Assembly: GCF_000282495.1 (NCBI RefSeq)
Contig: NZ_AKJE01000042.1
Location: 1-64,000, forward strand
DNA: 64,000 nucleotides
From: Pseudomonas sp. GM79
GTDB taxonomy: Bacteria; Pseudomonadota; Gammaproteobacteria; Pseudomonadales; Pseudomonadaceae
Reading direction: 5' to 3'
Position numbers and translations under genes: made by a program. Positions 19,180-30,736 of the stretch are shown here, piece by piece. Under the pieces are notes generated by a model. The model was not told where the DNA came from and made no database searches. It saw only the letters and a program-made list of their open reading frames with translations. Position 1 is the stretch's first letter, and every line of letters starts with the position of its first letter.

Positions 19180-19974
19180 GTGATCGATACATTCAACAGA
19201 ACCGGACCACTCATGGAAGCTGCAAGTTATCCCGCCTGGGCTCAGCAACTGATCCAGGATTGCAGCGAGAGCAAGCGCCGGGTTGTCGGACACGAACTGT
19301 ATCAACGCATGCGAGATAACAGACTCAGTGCAAAAACCATGCGTCAGTACCTTATTGGTGGCTGGCCGGTGGTCGAACAGTTCGCTTTATATATGGCACA
19401 GAACCTGACCAAGACCCGGTTTGCGCGCCACCCTGGCGAAGACATGGCGCGTCGCTGGCTGATGCGCAACATTCGCGTCGAATTGAACCATGCCGATTAC
19501 TGGGTCCACTGGAGTCGTGCCCACGGTATCAGCCTGGAAGATCTGCAAGCGCAACACGTGGCACCAGAGCTTCACGCTTTGAGCCATTGGTGCTGGCACA
19601 CCAGTTCGTCGGACTCTCTGATCGTGGCCATCGCCGCCACCAATTACGCCATCGAAGGGGCGACGGGGGAGTGGTCGGCCCTGGTTTGCTCCAATGGCGT
19701 CTATGCGGCCTCGTTCCCCGAGGAAGATCGCAAGCGGGCCATGAAGTGGTTGAAGATGCACGCCCAGTATGACGATGCCCATCCATGGGAAGCGCTGGAA
19801 ATCATCTGCACCCTGGCAGGCATGAACCCGAGCAAAGCACTGCAAGTGGAATTGCGCCAGGCTGTCTGCAAAAGTTACGACTACATGTATCTGTTCCTGG
19901 AACGTTGCATGCAGTTGGAACTGGCAGTGAAAACCCCGGTAGTCCGTGAGCGGATGGCGTTGGCCGAAAGCTGA
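19180..19974 (+). CDS. TenA / heme-oxygenase-like fold protein
   Basis: A 264-residue all-helical protein of the TenA/PqqC-like superfamily, often annotated as a TenA family regulator or iron-containing redox enzyme. I chose the GTG at 19180, 7 bases after an AAAAGGAG. Conserved-looking elements are GGWPVVEQFALYMAQNL, NHADYWVHWSRAHG, ATNYAIEGATGEWS and HAQYDDAHPWEALEI, giving several Glu/His/Asp residues at positions typical of this fold. Thiaminase activity is not implied, as no thiamine genes are nearby. It lies 44 bases after rbdA and its homologue is adjacent in P. aeruginosa too, so a shared function is plausible. Confidence 0.8.
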   Translation: MIDTFNRTGPLMEAASYPAWAQQLIQDCSESKRRVVGHELYQRMRDNRLSAKTMRQYLIGGWPVVEQFALYMAQNLTKTRFARHPGEDMARRWLMRNIRVELNHADYWVHWSRAHGISLEDLQAQHVAPELHALSHWCWHTSSSDSLIVAIAATNYAIEGATGEWSALVCSNGVYAASFPEEDRKRAMKWLKMHAQYDDAHPWEALEIICTLAGMNPSKALQVELRQAVCKSYDYMYLFLERCMQLELAVKTPVVRERMALAES

Positions 19975-20000
19975 TCCCCTGAAAACAACACAAACCAAAT

Positions 20001-20088
20001 GTGGGAGCGGGCTTGCTCGCGAAGAGGGCTTAACATTCAACAGAGATGCTGAATGTAAGACCGCTTTCGTGAGCAAGCCCGCTCCCAC
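20001..20088. repeat. REP doublet (GTGGGAGCGGG family)
   Basis: GTGGGAGCGGGCTTGCTCGC at 20001 and an inverted copy ending at 20088 flank a 43-base spacer. The element lies between the convergent ends of the TenA-like and diguanylate cyclase genes. The right copy has one mismatch (TTCGTGAGC for TTCGCGAGC). Confidence 0.9.
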
Positions 20089-20114
20089 ATTGGTTATACA
20101 GCGGTGCTGAAATA

Positions 20115-21041
20115 TCAGCCTGCCATTGCCAACCGGTTACGCCCCTCGCGCTTGGCCACATACAACGCACTGTCGGCCCGTCGCAACAAACTATCGGCAG
20201 ACTCGCCGGGTAGCAGCGTCGAGCAACCGATGCTGACCGTCAGCTCGATCATCTTGCCCTCGGCCTCATAGTCCTGAGCCTGCGCCGCAAACCGCAGTCG
20301 CTCACCGATCATGGCTGCAGCTTCCCGACTGGTGTTGGACAGCAGAATCAGGAATTCTTCGCCACCAAAGCGGAACACCATGTCGACGTTGCGCAACTGA
20401 TTTTTGATCGAGGCTGCGACGGCCTTCAGCACTTCATCGCCGGCACTGTGCCCGTAGGTGTCGTTGATTTGTTTGAAATGATCGATGTCCAGCATCAGCA
20501 GCGATAAAGGCTGCGAGTGTCGCCGCGACATCTCGATTTCCCGTTCCAGCGTCTGATCCATGGCGATGCGGTTGCCGGTATCGGTCAGCGGATCACGCAA
20601 TGCACTTTGAGTCGCCGCTCGGTAGAGCAGGGCGTTTCGCATGGGGAAGAGCAGGGTCGACAACAGTGACTCCAGGTTGCCCTGTTCCTGTTCGCTGAAA
20701 CGCTGATTGCGACGGAACACCAGCTCACCCAATTGCTCGCCTTCATGGCTGAGGCTGTAGCTGATTGAATGATGACCTCGCGCGCCGAATTGCAGGCGCA
20801 AGTCGCTGGGCTGATGTTCGTAACTCAAGGCCTCCAGCGGCACAATGCGCTGAATTTCACGGAAGAAAAGTCCGAGAATGCGTTGCGGCTCAAGACTGGT
20901 TTGCAGTTGCAGGCCCAGCGCTTGGCGCAACTGCGCAAGACTGACGGGCCGCTCCAGGAGGGGAGGCTGCTGACCAAAGCCCAGGCGTTGCAATTTGGCA
21001 CTGTCGAAGTCAATTGCGTTGGTCTGGGAAGGTGATTTCAT
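20115..21041 (-). CDS. diguanylate cyclase (GGEEF)
   Basis: A 308-residue soluble protein. The N-terminal part (about 25-145) looks like a GAF-type sensor; the C-terminal GGDEF domain spans about 150-305. The active loop is FRFGGEEFLILL, with the metal-binding LLMLDIDHFKQINDTYGHSAGDEVL upstream, and an RxxD inhibitory site (RNVD) precedes the GGEEF by five residues. It should make c-di-GMP from GTP and be product-inhibited. It is a single gene convergent with the rbdA/TenA pair, so opposing c-di-GMP activities lie side by side. Confidence 0.9.
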   Translation of the reverse strand: MKSPSQTNAIDFDSAKLQRLGFGQQPPLLERPVSLAQLRQALGLQLQTSLEPQRILGLFFREIQRIVPLEALSYEHQPSDLRLQFGARGHHSISYSLSHEGEQLGELVFRRNQRFSEQEQGNLESLLSTLLFPMRNALLYRAATQSALRDPLTDTGNRIAMDQTLEREIEMSRRHSQPLSLLMLDIDHFKQINDTYGHSAGDEVLKAVAASIKNQLRNVDMVFRFGGEEFLILLSNTSREAAAMIGERLRFAAQAQDYEAEGKMIELTVSIGCSTLLPGESADSLLRRADSALYVAKREGRNRLAMAG

Positions 21042-21415
21042 ATGGCGTGAGCCCCTAAGCAGTAAGGCTGTCTTACAGGCTGGGTGAGAGCGGCTTTGGG
21101 CTGCGCGTCATACTGGTCCATCAGTCCCGTAGGACATTTGGCACGAGTTTAGTCCGCTTTGCCGAAGATTAGTAACCTCTCGGCTCAAGCTCCGCCTCGT
21201 CTGCTTTCACACGGCGTGTCTGAGCAAAATTAGAGCGAAAGTCATGCCATTCGGTTCAGTCGAATAAAAAGCTTTAAGAATCAATATGCTGGAAGGTTGT
21301 GCGCGGGGATTTGCGCAGCGAGGTGACATTTATTTGACTTGAAGCAGGGGTAGTTACCACCGGGTTTGAATGCCGCGGCGGGAAGCCGTCGCGGCAGAAA
21401 AGCGACGCACGGGCG
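21042..21415. other. 374-base intergenic region upstream of the diguanylate cyclase gene
   Basis: No convincing gene is present. The left part should hold the promoter and leader of the diguanylate cyclase gene, with an AT-richer segment at about 21225-21300. The right end contains a hairpin next to the yciK stop. No repeat of the REP type is present here. Confidence 0.5.
21371..21396 (-). terminator. hairpin downstream of yciK
   Basis: TGCCGCGGCGG and CCGTCGCGGCA pair around a GAAG loop, 19 bases beyond the yciK stop. There is no T run on the minus strand, so it may be a weak terminator or an mRNA 3' stabiliser. Confidence 0.4.
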
Positions 21416-22156
21416 CTACTGAGCGTTGAATGCCTGGCCATTGATGCCGGTGCTGTCCGGACCCATGAGGTAAAGGTAGACCGGCATGATCTCCTCGGGT
21501 GTCGGATTGTTCAGCGGGTTTTCACCGGGGTAGGCCTGAGCGCGCATGCTGGTGCGGGTGGCGCCGGGGTTGATGCTGTTGGAGCGCACCGGTGCCACGG
21601 TGTCTACTTCGTCGGCCAGGGTTTGCATCAGGCCTTCGGTGGCGAACTTGGAAACGCCGTAAGCGCCCCAGTACGCACGGCCCTTGCGACCAACGCTGCT
21701 GGAGGTGAATACCACTGAGGCGTCCTGAGACAGCTTGAGCAGTGGCAGCAGGGTGCTGGTGAGCATGAACATGGCGTTGACGTTGACGTGCATGACGCGC
21801 ATGAAATTCTCGCCGGACAACTGCTCGATCGGGGTGCGTGGACCGATGATCGATGCGTTGTGCAGCAAGCCGTCGAGGTGGCCGAACTCGGTCTCGATCA
21901 TGGCTGCCAGTTCATCGTATTGATGAGGCAGTGCGGTTTCCAGGTTGAACGGAATCACGGCCGGTTGTGGATGCCCGGCCGCTTCGATTTCGTCATAGAC
22001 CTGAGCCAGGTTGGCCTCGGTCTTGCCCAGCAACAACACGGTGGCGCCGTGGGCGGCGTAGGTTTTTGCAGCGGCAGCACCGATGCCACGGCCAGCGCCG
22101 GTGACCAGGATGACCCGGTCCTTGAGCAAGTCAGGGCGGGCGGAATAATCAAACAT
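21416..22156 (-). CDS. yciK: YciK-family short-chain oxidoreductase
   Basis: A 246-residue SDR with the cofactor loop TGAGRGIGAAAA at about 20-31, NAS in LLHNASIIG, a catalytic serine in FTSSSVGRKG, and the YxxxK pair in YWGAYGVSKFATEG. It resembles E. coli YciK, whose substrate is unknown. I chose the ATG at 22156 (MFDYSARPD), preceded by GAGG at about 7 bases. It is the last gene of a run with ubiG and mupP in the same direction, as in P. aeruginosa PA3173-PA3171. Confidence 0.9.
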   Translation of the reverse strand: MFDYSARPDLLKDRVILVTGAGRGIGAAAAKTYAAHGATVLLLGKTEANLAQVYDEIEAAGHPQPAVIPFNLETALPHQYDELAAMIETEFGHLDGLLHNASIIGPRTPIEQLSGENFMRVMHVNVNAMFMLTSTLLPLLKLSQDASVVFTSSSVGRKGRAYWGAYGVSKFATEGLMQTLADEVDTVAPVRSNSINPGATRTSMRAQAYPGENPLNNPTPEEIMPVYLYLMGPDSTGINGQAFNAQ

Positions 22157-22196
22157 AAAAAACCTCACAACAATTCAACAGGCAGGCATCGTACTT

Positions 22197-22327
22197 GTGG
22201 CGAGGGAGCTTGCTCCCGCTCGGCTGCGAAGCAGTCGTAAAACCTGCAAATGCGGTGTGCCTGAAAGAATGCGTTCATAGATAGAGGGGCCGCTTCGCAG
22301 CCCAGCGGGAGCAAGCTCCCTCGCCAC
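22197..22327. repeat. REP doublet, second family
   Basis: Inverted copies of GTGGCGAGGGAGCTTGCTCC occupy the two ends of a 131-base element with a GCGAAGC/GCTTCGC interior pair, the same design as 5845-5973. It fills the gap between mupP and yciK, which are codirectional, so it lies inside a possible operon and could lower expression of yciK. Confidence 0.88.
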
Positions 22328-22341
22328 AAAAGCCTCTGTGT

Positions 22342-23013
22342 TCAGCAACTGCACAAAGCGTTATCCAGCACCTCGAGCAACGCCAGCGGATGATCGATCA
22401 CTACGTCCGCGCCCCAGTGTTTAGGGTTATCGTCCGGGTGAATATAGCCGTAGGTCACCGCGCAGGTTTTGGTGCCGGCATCGCGGCCGGACTCGATGTC
22501 CCGCAGGTCATCGCCGACAAACAGCACGCTGGCCGGGTCCAGGTCGAGCATCTTGCACGCCAGGATCAACGGCTCCGGATCCGGTTTGCTGTTCTTCACA
22601 TGATCGGGGCAAATCAGCACTTTCGAACGGTCGGCCAGGCCCAGCTGCTGCATGATCGGCTCGGCGAAACGCACCGGTTTGTTGGTGACCACGCCCCAGA
22701 TCAGGTTGGCCTTTTCGATTTTTTCCAGCACTTCGGCCATGCCGTCGAACAGATGGCTGTGGACCGCGCAACCCTTGAGGTAGCGGTCGAGGAATTCCTG
22801 ACGCAGTTCCTCGAACCCCGGCGATTCCGGGTCCATGGAAAAGTTTGCGGCGACCATCGCCTTGGCGCCGCCGGAAATTTCATCGCGAATGTGTTGAGTG
22901 TTGATTGGCGGCAAACCGCGATCAGCGCGCATCGCCTGGCAGATGGCGATGAAATCCGGCGCAGTGTCGAGCAGGGTGCCGTCCATGTCGAAAAGGACTG
23001 CTCTGATACGCAT
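22342..23013 (-). CDS. mupP: N-acetylmuramic acid 6-phosphate phosphatase MupP (HAD family)
   Basis: A 223-residue HAD-superfamily phosphatase with motif [11 protein letters not shown] at residue 8, motif II in GVVTNKP, and motifs III/IV in SKPDPEP and [13 protein letters not shown]. General annotation pipelines call this family phosphoglycolate phosphatase (Gph). The position directly beside ubiG and yciK identifies it with the Pseudomonas protein shown to dephosphorylate MurNAc 6-phosphate in the peptidoglycan recycling route that underlies intrinsic fosfomycin resistance. Assignment between MupP and Gph rests on this synteny. Only 4 bases separate it from ubiG, so they are cotranscribed. 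Confidence 0.85.
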   Translation of the reverse strand: MRIRAVLFDMDGTLLDTAPDFIAICQAMRADRGLPPINTQHIRDEISGGAKAMVAANFSMDPESPGFEELRQEFLDRYLKGCAVHSHLFDGMAEVLEKIEKANLIWGVVTNKPVRFAEPIMQQLGLADRSKVLICPDHVKNSKPDPEPLILACKMLDLDPASVLFVGDDLRDIESGRDAGTKTCAVTYGYIHPDDNPKHWGADVVIDHPLALLEVLDNALCSC

Positions 23014-23017
23014 CGGC

Positions 23018-23716
23018 TTACTCCTCGCGCAGGGTCTGGATCATGTAATTGACGTCCACATCGGCCGCCAGTTTGTAATGCTTGGTCAACGGATTGTAGG
23101 TCAGGCCGATGATGTCCTTGACGGTCAGGCCGGCCATGCGGCTCCAGGCGCCAAGCTCGGAGGGGCGGATGAACTTCTTGAAGTCGTGGGTGCCGCGCGG
23201 CAGCAACTTCATGATGTATTCGGCGCCGACGATGGCGAACAGATAGGCCTTCGGGTTGCGGTTGATGGTGGAGAAGAACACCTGGCCGCCCGGTTTGACC
23301 ATCTTGAAACAGGCGCGGATCACCGACGACGGGTCCGGCACGTGTTCGAGCATTTCCAGGCAGGTGACCACGTCGAATTGCTCAGGCATTTCTTCAGCCA
23401 GCGCTTCGGCGGTGATCTGCCGGTACTCGACACTCACGCCGGATTCCAGTTGGTGCAGCTGAGCGACGGCCAGCGGCGCTTCGCCCATGTCGATGCCCAT
23501 TACGGTCGCGCCGCGTTGAGCCATGGCTTCGCTGAGGATACCGCCGCCGCAACCGACGTCGAGGACTTTCTTACCGGCCAGATGGACCCGCTCATCGATC
23601 CAGTTGACCCGTAGCGGGTTGATGTCGTGCAGCGGTTTGAACTCGCTTTCGCGGTCCCACCAGCGATGGGCCAGGGCTTCAAATTTGGCGATTTCGGCGT
23701 AGTCGACGTTGCTCAT
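23018..23716 (-). CDS. ubiG: ubiquinone biosynthesis O-methyltransferase UbiG
   Basis: A 232-residue class I SAM methyltransferase with motif [17 protein letters not shown] at about residue 50, an acidic loop GIDMGE and post-motif [12 protein letters not shown]. It performs the two O-methylations of ubiquinone synthesis, on polyprenyl-catechol and demethylubiquinol, at the membrane. Length and the N terminus [21 protein letters not shown] are typical. It heads a run with mupP and yciK, and the mtaD gene on the same strand lies 71 bases upstream. Confidence 0.95.
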   Translation of the reverse strand: MSNVDYAEIAKFEALAHRWWDRESEFKPLHDINPLRVNWIDERVHLAGKKVLDVGCGGGILSEAMAQRGATVMGIDMGEAPLAVAQLHQLESGVSVEYRQITAEALAEEMPEQFDVVTCLEMLEHVPDPSSVIRACFKMVKPGGQVFFSTINRNPKAYLFAIVGAEYIMKLLPRGTHDFKKFIRPSELGAWSRMAGLTVKDIIGLTYNPLTKHYKLAADVDVNYMIQTLREE

Positions 23717-23787
23717 GGTGTCAGTCCTCTAAAACTTGAAAAATCCTGTTGCCCCGGTTTTGGTCCGGGGTGCTTACAATTAGGTGC

Positions 23788-25122
23788 TTACGATTCGGTA
23801 TGGCCGCTGATGCGCTGGCCCCAGGCCTTGGCAGTGGCGCACAGCTGTGCTTCATCCAGGCGGGTCAAGCGGCGGTCGTCGAGCAGTTGCTTGCCGGCGA
23901 CCCAAAGGTGTTTCACGCAGTCGCGGCCAGTGGCATAGATCAGTTGCGAAACCGGGTCGTAGACCGGTTGCTGTGCCAGGCCCGACAGGTCGAACGCGAC
24001 GATGTCCGCCGCTTTACCGACTTCCAGCGAACCCGTTTCAGCTTCGATGCCCAGCGCGCGAGCGCCATTGAGCGTGGCCATGCGCAGGGCGCGATGGGCG
24101 TCCAGCGCCGTGGCCGACCCGGCGACGGCCTTGGCCAGCAACGCAGCGGTGCGGGTTTCGCCGAGCAGGTCGAGGTCATTATTGCTGGCCGCGCCATCGG
24201 TGCCGACCGCCACATTGACCCCGGCCCGCCACAAACGCTCGACCGGGCAGAAACCGCTGGCCAGTTTCAGGTTCGACTCCGGGCAATGAATCACATGGGT
24301 GTTACTTTCTACCAGCAGCATCAGGTCTTCATCGCTGATCTGGGTCATGTGAACGGCCTGCAGGCGCGGCCCGAGCAGGCCCAGGCGACCGAGGCGGGCC
24401 AAAGGGCGTTCGCCGCACTGCTCGACCGACTGCTGCACTTCGAAGGCGGTTTCATGGACGTGCATGTGAATCGAGGCGTCCAGTTCTTCGGCGATCACCC
24501 GGATTTTTTCCAGGGTTTCGTCACCCACGGTGTAGGGTGCATGGGGCCCAAAGGTGATTTTGATCCGCTCGTGATGCTTGAGATCGCCAAATAATTCAAC
24601 GCCCTGACGAATGGCTTCATCCGCCGTGGCGGCGCCTGGAATAGGGAAATCGAGGATCGGAATGGCGATCTGGGCGCGAATGCCGCTGTTATGTACGCGT
24701 TCGCTGGCGACCTTCGGGAAGAAATACATGTCGGAGAAACAGGTGATGCCGCCTTTGATCTGCTCGGCGATGGCCAGGTCGGTGCCGTCGCGTACGAACG
24801 CCTCGTCTACCCATTTGGCTTCAGCGGGCCAAATGTGCTTTTCCAGCCAGGTCATCAGCGGCAGATCGTCGGCCAGGCCGCGGAACAGCGTCATTGCCGC
24901 ATGCCCGTGAGCATTGATCAGGCCGGGGCTGAGCAGAATGTCCGGCAATTCGCGGACTTCGGTTGCGTTAAACTTCAAGGCTGCTGCGCGCGGGCCGATA
25001 AATACGATACGACCGTCGCGGATGCCCAAGGCATGCTCTTTAAGGACCACGCCAGCCGGTTCGACAGGTACCAGCCAGGTCGGCAGCAATAACAGGTCGA
25101 GCGCAGCGGTGGGGGTCGGCAT
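23788..25122 (-). CDS. mtaD: 5-methylthioadenosine/S-adenosylhomocysteine deaminase
   Basis: A 444-residue TRZ/ATZ-type amidohydrolase. Metal ligands are visible in NAHGHAAM (about residue 70), HMHVHET and [12 protein letters not shown], with the deaminase Asp in [13 protein letters not shown]. In Pseudomonas, methylthioadenosine is deaminated to methylthioinosine before phosphorolysis, and the product then feeds MtnA. The gene is divergent from mtnA, which supports this role over a triazine or guanine deaminase. I chose the ATG at 25122 ([14 protein letters not shown]) over the longer frame, whose first 50 residues look like random translation of the intergenic region. Confidence 0.9.
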   Translation of the reverse strand: MPTPTAALDLLLLPTWLVPVEPAGVVLKEHALGIRDGRIVFIGPRAAALKFNATEVRELPDILLSPGLINAHGHAAMTLFRGLADDLPLMTWLEKHIWPAEAKWVDEAFVRDGTDLAIAEQIKGGITCFSDMYFFPKVASERVHNSGIRAQIAIPILDFPIPGAATADEAIRQGVELFGDLKHHERIKITFGPHAPYTVGDETLEKIRVIAEELDASIHMHVHETAFEVQQSVEQCGERPLARLGRLGLLGPRLQAVHMTQISDEDLMLLVESNTHVIHCPESNLKLASGFCPVERLWRAGVNVAVGTDGAASNNDLDLLGETRTAALLAKAVAGSATALDAHRALRMATLNGARALGIEAETGSLEVGKAADIVAFDLSGLAQQPVYDPVSQLIYATGRDCVKHLWVAGKQLLDDRRLTRLDEAQLCATAKAWGQRISGHTES

Positions 25123-25191
25123 CGAAAGTCGGTTCCAGTGCTTTTGTAAAGGATGGCGAAGTATACCCGAGCGTCTTCGCGGGGGGCTCGC

Positions 25192-25197
25192 TATAAT
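25192..25197 (+). promoter_or_regulatory. probable -10 element for mtnA
   Basis: TATAAT lies 34-39 bases before the mtnA ATG at 25232, in the 109-base gap between divergent mtaD and mtnA. A matching -35 at 17 bases is weak, so the call rests on the perfect -10 hexamer. Confidence 0.45.
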
Positions 25198-25231
25198 CGG
25201 CGGTTTTTGTTCATGAGTGCGGGGTATGGGG

Positions 25232-26308
25232 ATGCGCGATCGACTGTTGGCTGCGGAGAAGGTGAAGGCCATCGATTGGCGTGATGGCGCCCTGTATCTG
25301 CTGGATCAGCGTATTTTGCCATTCGAGGAAACCTGGATCGCCTACAGCAGCGCCGCGGGCGTGGCTGAGGCCATTCGCTCAATGGTGGTGCGCGGCGCGC
25401 CGGCCATTGGCATCAGTGCGGCGTATGCCATGGTGCTGTCAGCCCGCGCCCGCATTGCCGAGGGCGGTGACTGGCAGGCCGCGTGGGAAGAGGATTACGC
25501 GTTACTGGCCGATTCCCGTCCAACAGCGGTTAATCTGTTCTGGGCCTTGAGTCGCATGCGCGACCGCCTGGACCGCCTCAAGGACGACGCAGACCCTCTG
25601 GCGGCGCTGGAGGCCGAAGCCATCGCCATCCATGAAAGTGATCGCGAAGCCAACCTGACCATGGCTCAGTTGGGTGTGGACTTGATCCGCAAGCATCAGG
25701 GCAACGCCCAGGCGATCCTCACGCATTGCAACACCGGCGCACTGGCGACTGGCGGCTTCGGCACGGCGCTGGGGGTGATTCGCGGGGCGTTCATCGAAGG
25801 CATGGTCGAGCGCGTCTACGCCGACGAAACCCGCCCATGGCTGCAGGGTTCGCGATTGACCGCATGGGAATTGGCCAATGAAGGCATTCCGGTGACCCTC
25901 AATGTCGATTCCGCCGCCGCGCACATCATGAAAACCAAGGGCGTGACCTGGGTGATCGTCGGTGCTGACCGCATCACCGCCAATGGTGATGTGGCGAACA
26001 AGATCGGCACCTACCAACTGGCGGTCAACGCCATGCACCACGGCGTGCGCTTCATGGTAGTGGCGCCGAGTTCGACCATCGACATGAACCTGGCCAGTGG
26101 CGATGAGATTCCCATCGAAGAGCGCGATGGTCGCGAGTTGCTGGAAGTCGGTGGTAAGCGGCTCGGGGCGGATGTCGATGCATTCAACCCGGTGTTCGAT
26201 GTGACCCCGGCTGACCTGATTGATGTAATCGTCACCGAAAAAGGCATCGTCGAACGTCCGGATACCGCGAAAATGGCGCAGTTGATGTGCCGTAAGCGTC
26301 TGCATTAA
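25232..26308 (+). CDS. mtnA: S-methyl-5-thioribose-1-phosphate isomerase
   Basis: A 358-residue member of the eIF2B-related isomerase family that converts methylthioribose 1-phosphate to methylthioribulose 1-phosphate in methionine salvage. Conserved features are [14 protein letters not shown], the catalytic Cys in [18 protein letters not shown] (about residue 160) and the Asp in [22 protein letters not shown] (about 240). An ATG six bases upstream (25226) is also possible. The neighbouring mtaD supplies the upstream deamination step; the phosphorylase between them is not in this window. Confidence 0.93.
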   Translation: MRDRLLAAEKVKAIDWRDGALYLLDQRILPFEETWIAYSSAAGVAEAIRSMVVRGAPAIGISAAYAMVLSARARIAEGGDWQAAWEEDYALLADSRPTAVNLFWALSRMRDRLDRLKDDADPLAALEAEAIAIHESDREANLTMAQLGVDLIRKHQGNAQAILTHCNTGALATGGFGTALGVIRGAFIEGMVERVYADETRPWLQGSRLTAWELANEGIPVTLNVDSAAAHIMKTKGVTWVIVGADRITANGDVANKIGTYQLAVNAMHHGVRFMVVAPSSTIDMNLASGDEIPIEERDGRELLEVGGKRLGADVDAFNPVFDVTPADLIDVIVTEKGIVERPDTAKMAQLMCRKRLH

Positions 26309-26334
26309 AGGTATCTGGCGCCTGATAAATCGCT

Positions 26335-26426
26335 TTCGCGAGCAAGCCCGCTCCCACATTGGGCCGAGTCGATCGCAGAATTTGTATGCGACACCGGTCC
26401 AGTGTGGGAGCGGGCTTGCTCGCGAA
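26335..26426. repeat. REP doublet (GTGGGAGCGGG family)
   Basis: An inverted pair of REP cores with a 46-base spacer, starting 26 bases after the mtnA stop. The rest of the gap up to gyrA contains no repeat. Confidence 0.9.
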
Positions 26427-26754
26427 GAGGCCCTGACAGTCAACAAATATCGCTGATCAAGCCCCTTATTCTTCTTTCAACACGGCTCTAAGCCCCTCTC
26501 GTCCCTTTCAAGCCTGTCACCGGTCAACTAACTATGCTCCATGCGCATCTGGGGGATAGGTGCGTGGCGGCTCTTGTGATAACATCCGGCGGTTTCCAGG
26601 GTAGCCTGATGTGGCTGCCTTTACTGCGCAGATCCATGGCATAACTCGTTGATTTGTCGTAAGTCGGTGCACGGCACTCAGTCTGCATCGGCGAGCTTCG
26701 TTCGTCCCATATGGATGTGACGAAGTTTCACCAGAAAAAGGAATCAGGCTTCTC
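26427..26754 (+). promoter_or_regulatory. gyrA upstream region
   Basis: No gene is visible in these 328 bases. The segment around 26572-26587 (TTGTGATAACATCC) could be an extended -10 element of the gyrA promoter, but I see no matching -35. This would leave a leader of roughly 170 bases. GAAAAAGGAAT lies 10-20 bases before the gyrA ATG. Confidence 0.35.
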
Positions 26755-29424
<2,670 letters not shown>

Positions 29425-29434
29425 GCGGGCAAGC

Positions 29435-29461
29435 AGGGGGCGGATGAAGATTCGCCCCCTT
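29435..29461 (+). terminator. terminator after gyrA
   Basis: AGGGGGCGGA and TTCGCCCCCTT form a stem with a short loop, followed by TGTTGTTTGT. It lies 11 bases after the gyrA stop. Confidence 0.7.
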
Positions 29462-29505
29462 GTTGTTTGTCCGTAATGAAATATCGACACCCATGGAGAT
29501 CCCTT

Positions 29506-29591
29506 GTGGGAGCGGGCTTGCTCGCGAAGACGGACTGACATTCAGCACAGATGTCGCCTTACACCGCTTTCGCGAGCAAGCCCGCTCCCAC
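29506..29591. repeat. REP doublet (GTGGGAGCGGG family)
   Basis: An inverted REP pair between the gyrA terminator and serC. This is the last REP element in the window: none was seen between here and 64000. Confidence 0.9.
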
Positions 29592-29650
29592 ATTGGATCT
29601 GTGTCGACTGATATGTTTGTACGATCCACCAAATCAGAGCGAGATTGGAT

Positions 29651-30736
29651 GTGAGCAAGAGAGCCTATAACTTCTGTGCCGGTCCTGCGGCGCTTCCCGA
29701 AGCTGTCCTGAAGCGCGCCCAGGGTGAACTCCTTGATTGGCACGGCAAGGGCTTGTCGGTCATGGAAATGAGCCATCGCAGCGATGAGTTCGTGTCCATT
29801 GCCACCAAGGCCGAGCAGGATCTGCGTGATCTGCTGAATATCCCCTCGAACTATAAAGTGCTGTTTCTGCAAGGTGGCGCGAGCCAGCAATTTGCTCAGA
29901 TTCCTCTGAACCTGTTGCCGGAAAGCGGCACCGCCGACTATATCGACACCGGTATCTGGTCGCAGAAAGCTATCGAAGAAGCCTCGCGCTACGGCCACGT
30001 CAACATTGCCGCCACCGCCAAGCCTTACGACTATTTCGCCATCCCCGGCCAGAACGAATGGAAGCTGTCGAAAGACGCGGCCTACGTTCACTACGCACCG
30101 AACGAAACCATTGGTGGCCTGGAATTCCAATGGATCCCGGAAACCGGTGATGTGCCGCTGGTCGCTGACATGTCCTCGGACATTCTCTCGCGTCCGGTGG
30201 ATGTTTCGCGTTTCGGCATGATCTACGCCGGCGCGCAGAAAAACATCGGCCCGAGCGGCATTGTCGTGAACATCGTGCGCGAAGACCTGCTCGGTCACGC
30301 CCGTTCCATTTGCCCGACCATGCTCAACTACAAGGTCGCGGCCGATAACGGCTCGATGTACAACACCCCGCCAACCCTGGCCTGGTACTTGTCCGGCCTG
30401 GTGTTCGAGTGGCTGAAAGAGCAGGGTGGCGTCGAAGCCATCGGCAAGCTCAATGAAGTCAAGCAGCGCACGCTGTATGACTTCATCGACGCCAGCGGCT
30501 TGTACAGCAACCCGATCAACAAACCGGACCGCTCGTGGATGAACGTGCCGTTCCGTCTGGCCGACGATCGTCTCGACAAGCCGTTCCTGGCCGGTGCCGA
30601 CGAACGTGGCCTGTTGAACCTCAAAGGCCACCGTTCCGTGGGCGGCATGCGTGCCTCCATCTATAACGCCGTCGATATCGTTGCGGTCAACGCACTGGTT
30701 TCGTACATGGCAGAGTTCGAGAAGGAACACGGCTAA
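29651..30736 (+). CDS. serC: 3-phosphoserine/phosphohydroxythreonine aminotransferase
   Basis: A 361-residue PLP-dependent class V aminotransferase for serine synthesis, also used in pyridoxine synthesis. The PLP lysine is in IYAGAQKNIGPSG (about residue 197) and the phosphate cup in QGGASQQFAQIPLNL. The N terminus KRAYNFCAGPAALPEAVL is typical. I chose the GTG at 29651 two codons after a TTG. The pheA ATG overlaps its TAA by one base (TAATG), so translation is coupled. It opens the serC-pheA-hisC-tyrA/aroA-cmk operon. Confidence 0.96.
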   Translation: MSKRAYNFCAGPAALPEAVLKRAQGELLDWHGKGLSVMEMSHRSDEFVSIATKAEQDLRDLLNIPSNYKVLFLQGGASQQFAQIPLNLLPESGTADYIDTGIWSQKAIEEASRYGHVNIAATAKPYDYFAIPGQNEWKLSKDAAYVHYAPNETIGGLEFQWIPETGDVPLVADMSSDILSRPVDVSRFGMIYAGAQKNIGPSGIVVNIVREDLLGHARSICPTMLNYKVAADNGSMYNTPPTLAWYLSGLVFEWLKEQGGVEAIGKLNEVKQRTLYDFIDASGLYSNPINKPDRSWMNVPFRLADDRLDKPFLAGADERGLLNLKGHRSVGGMRASIYNAVDIVAVNALVSYMAEFEKEHG

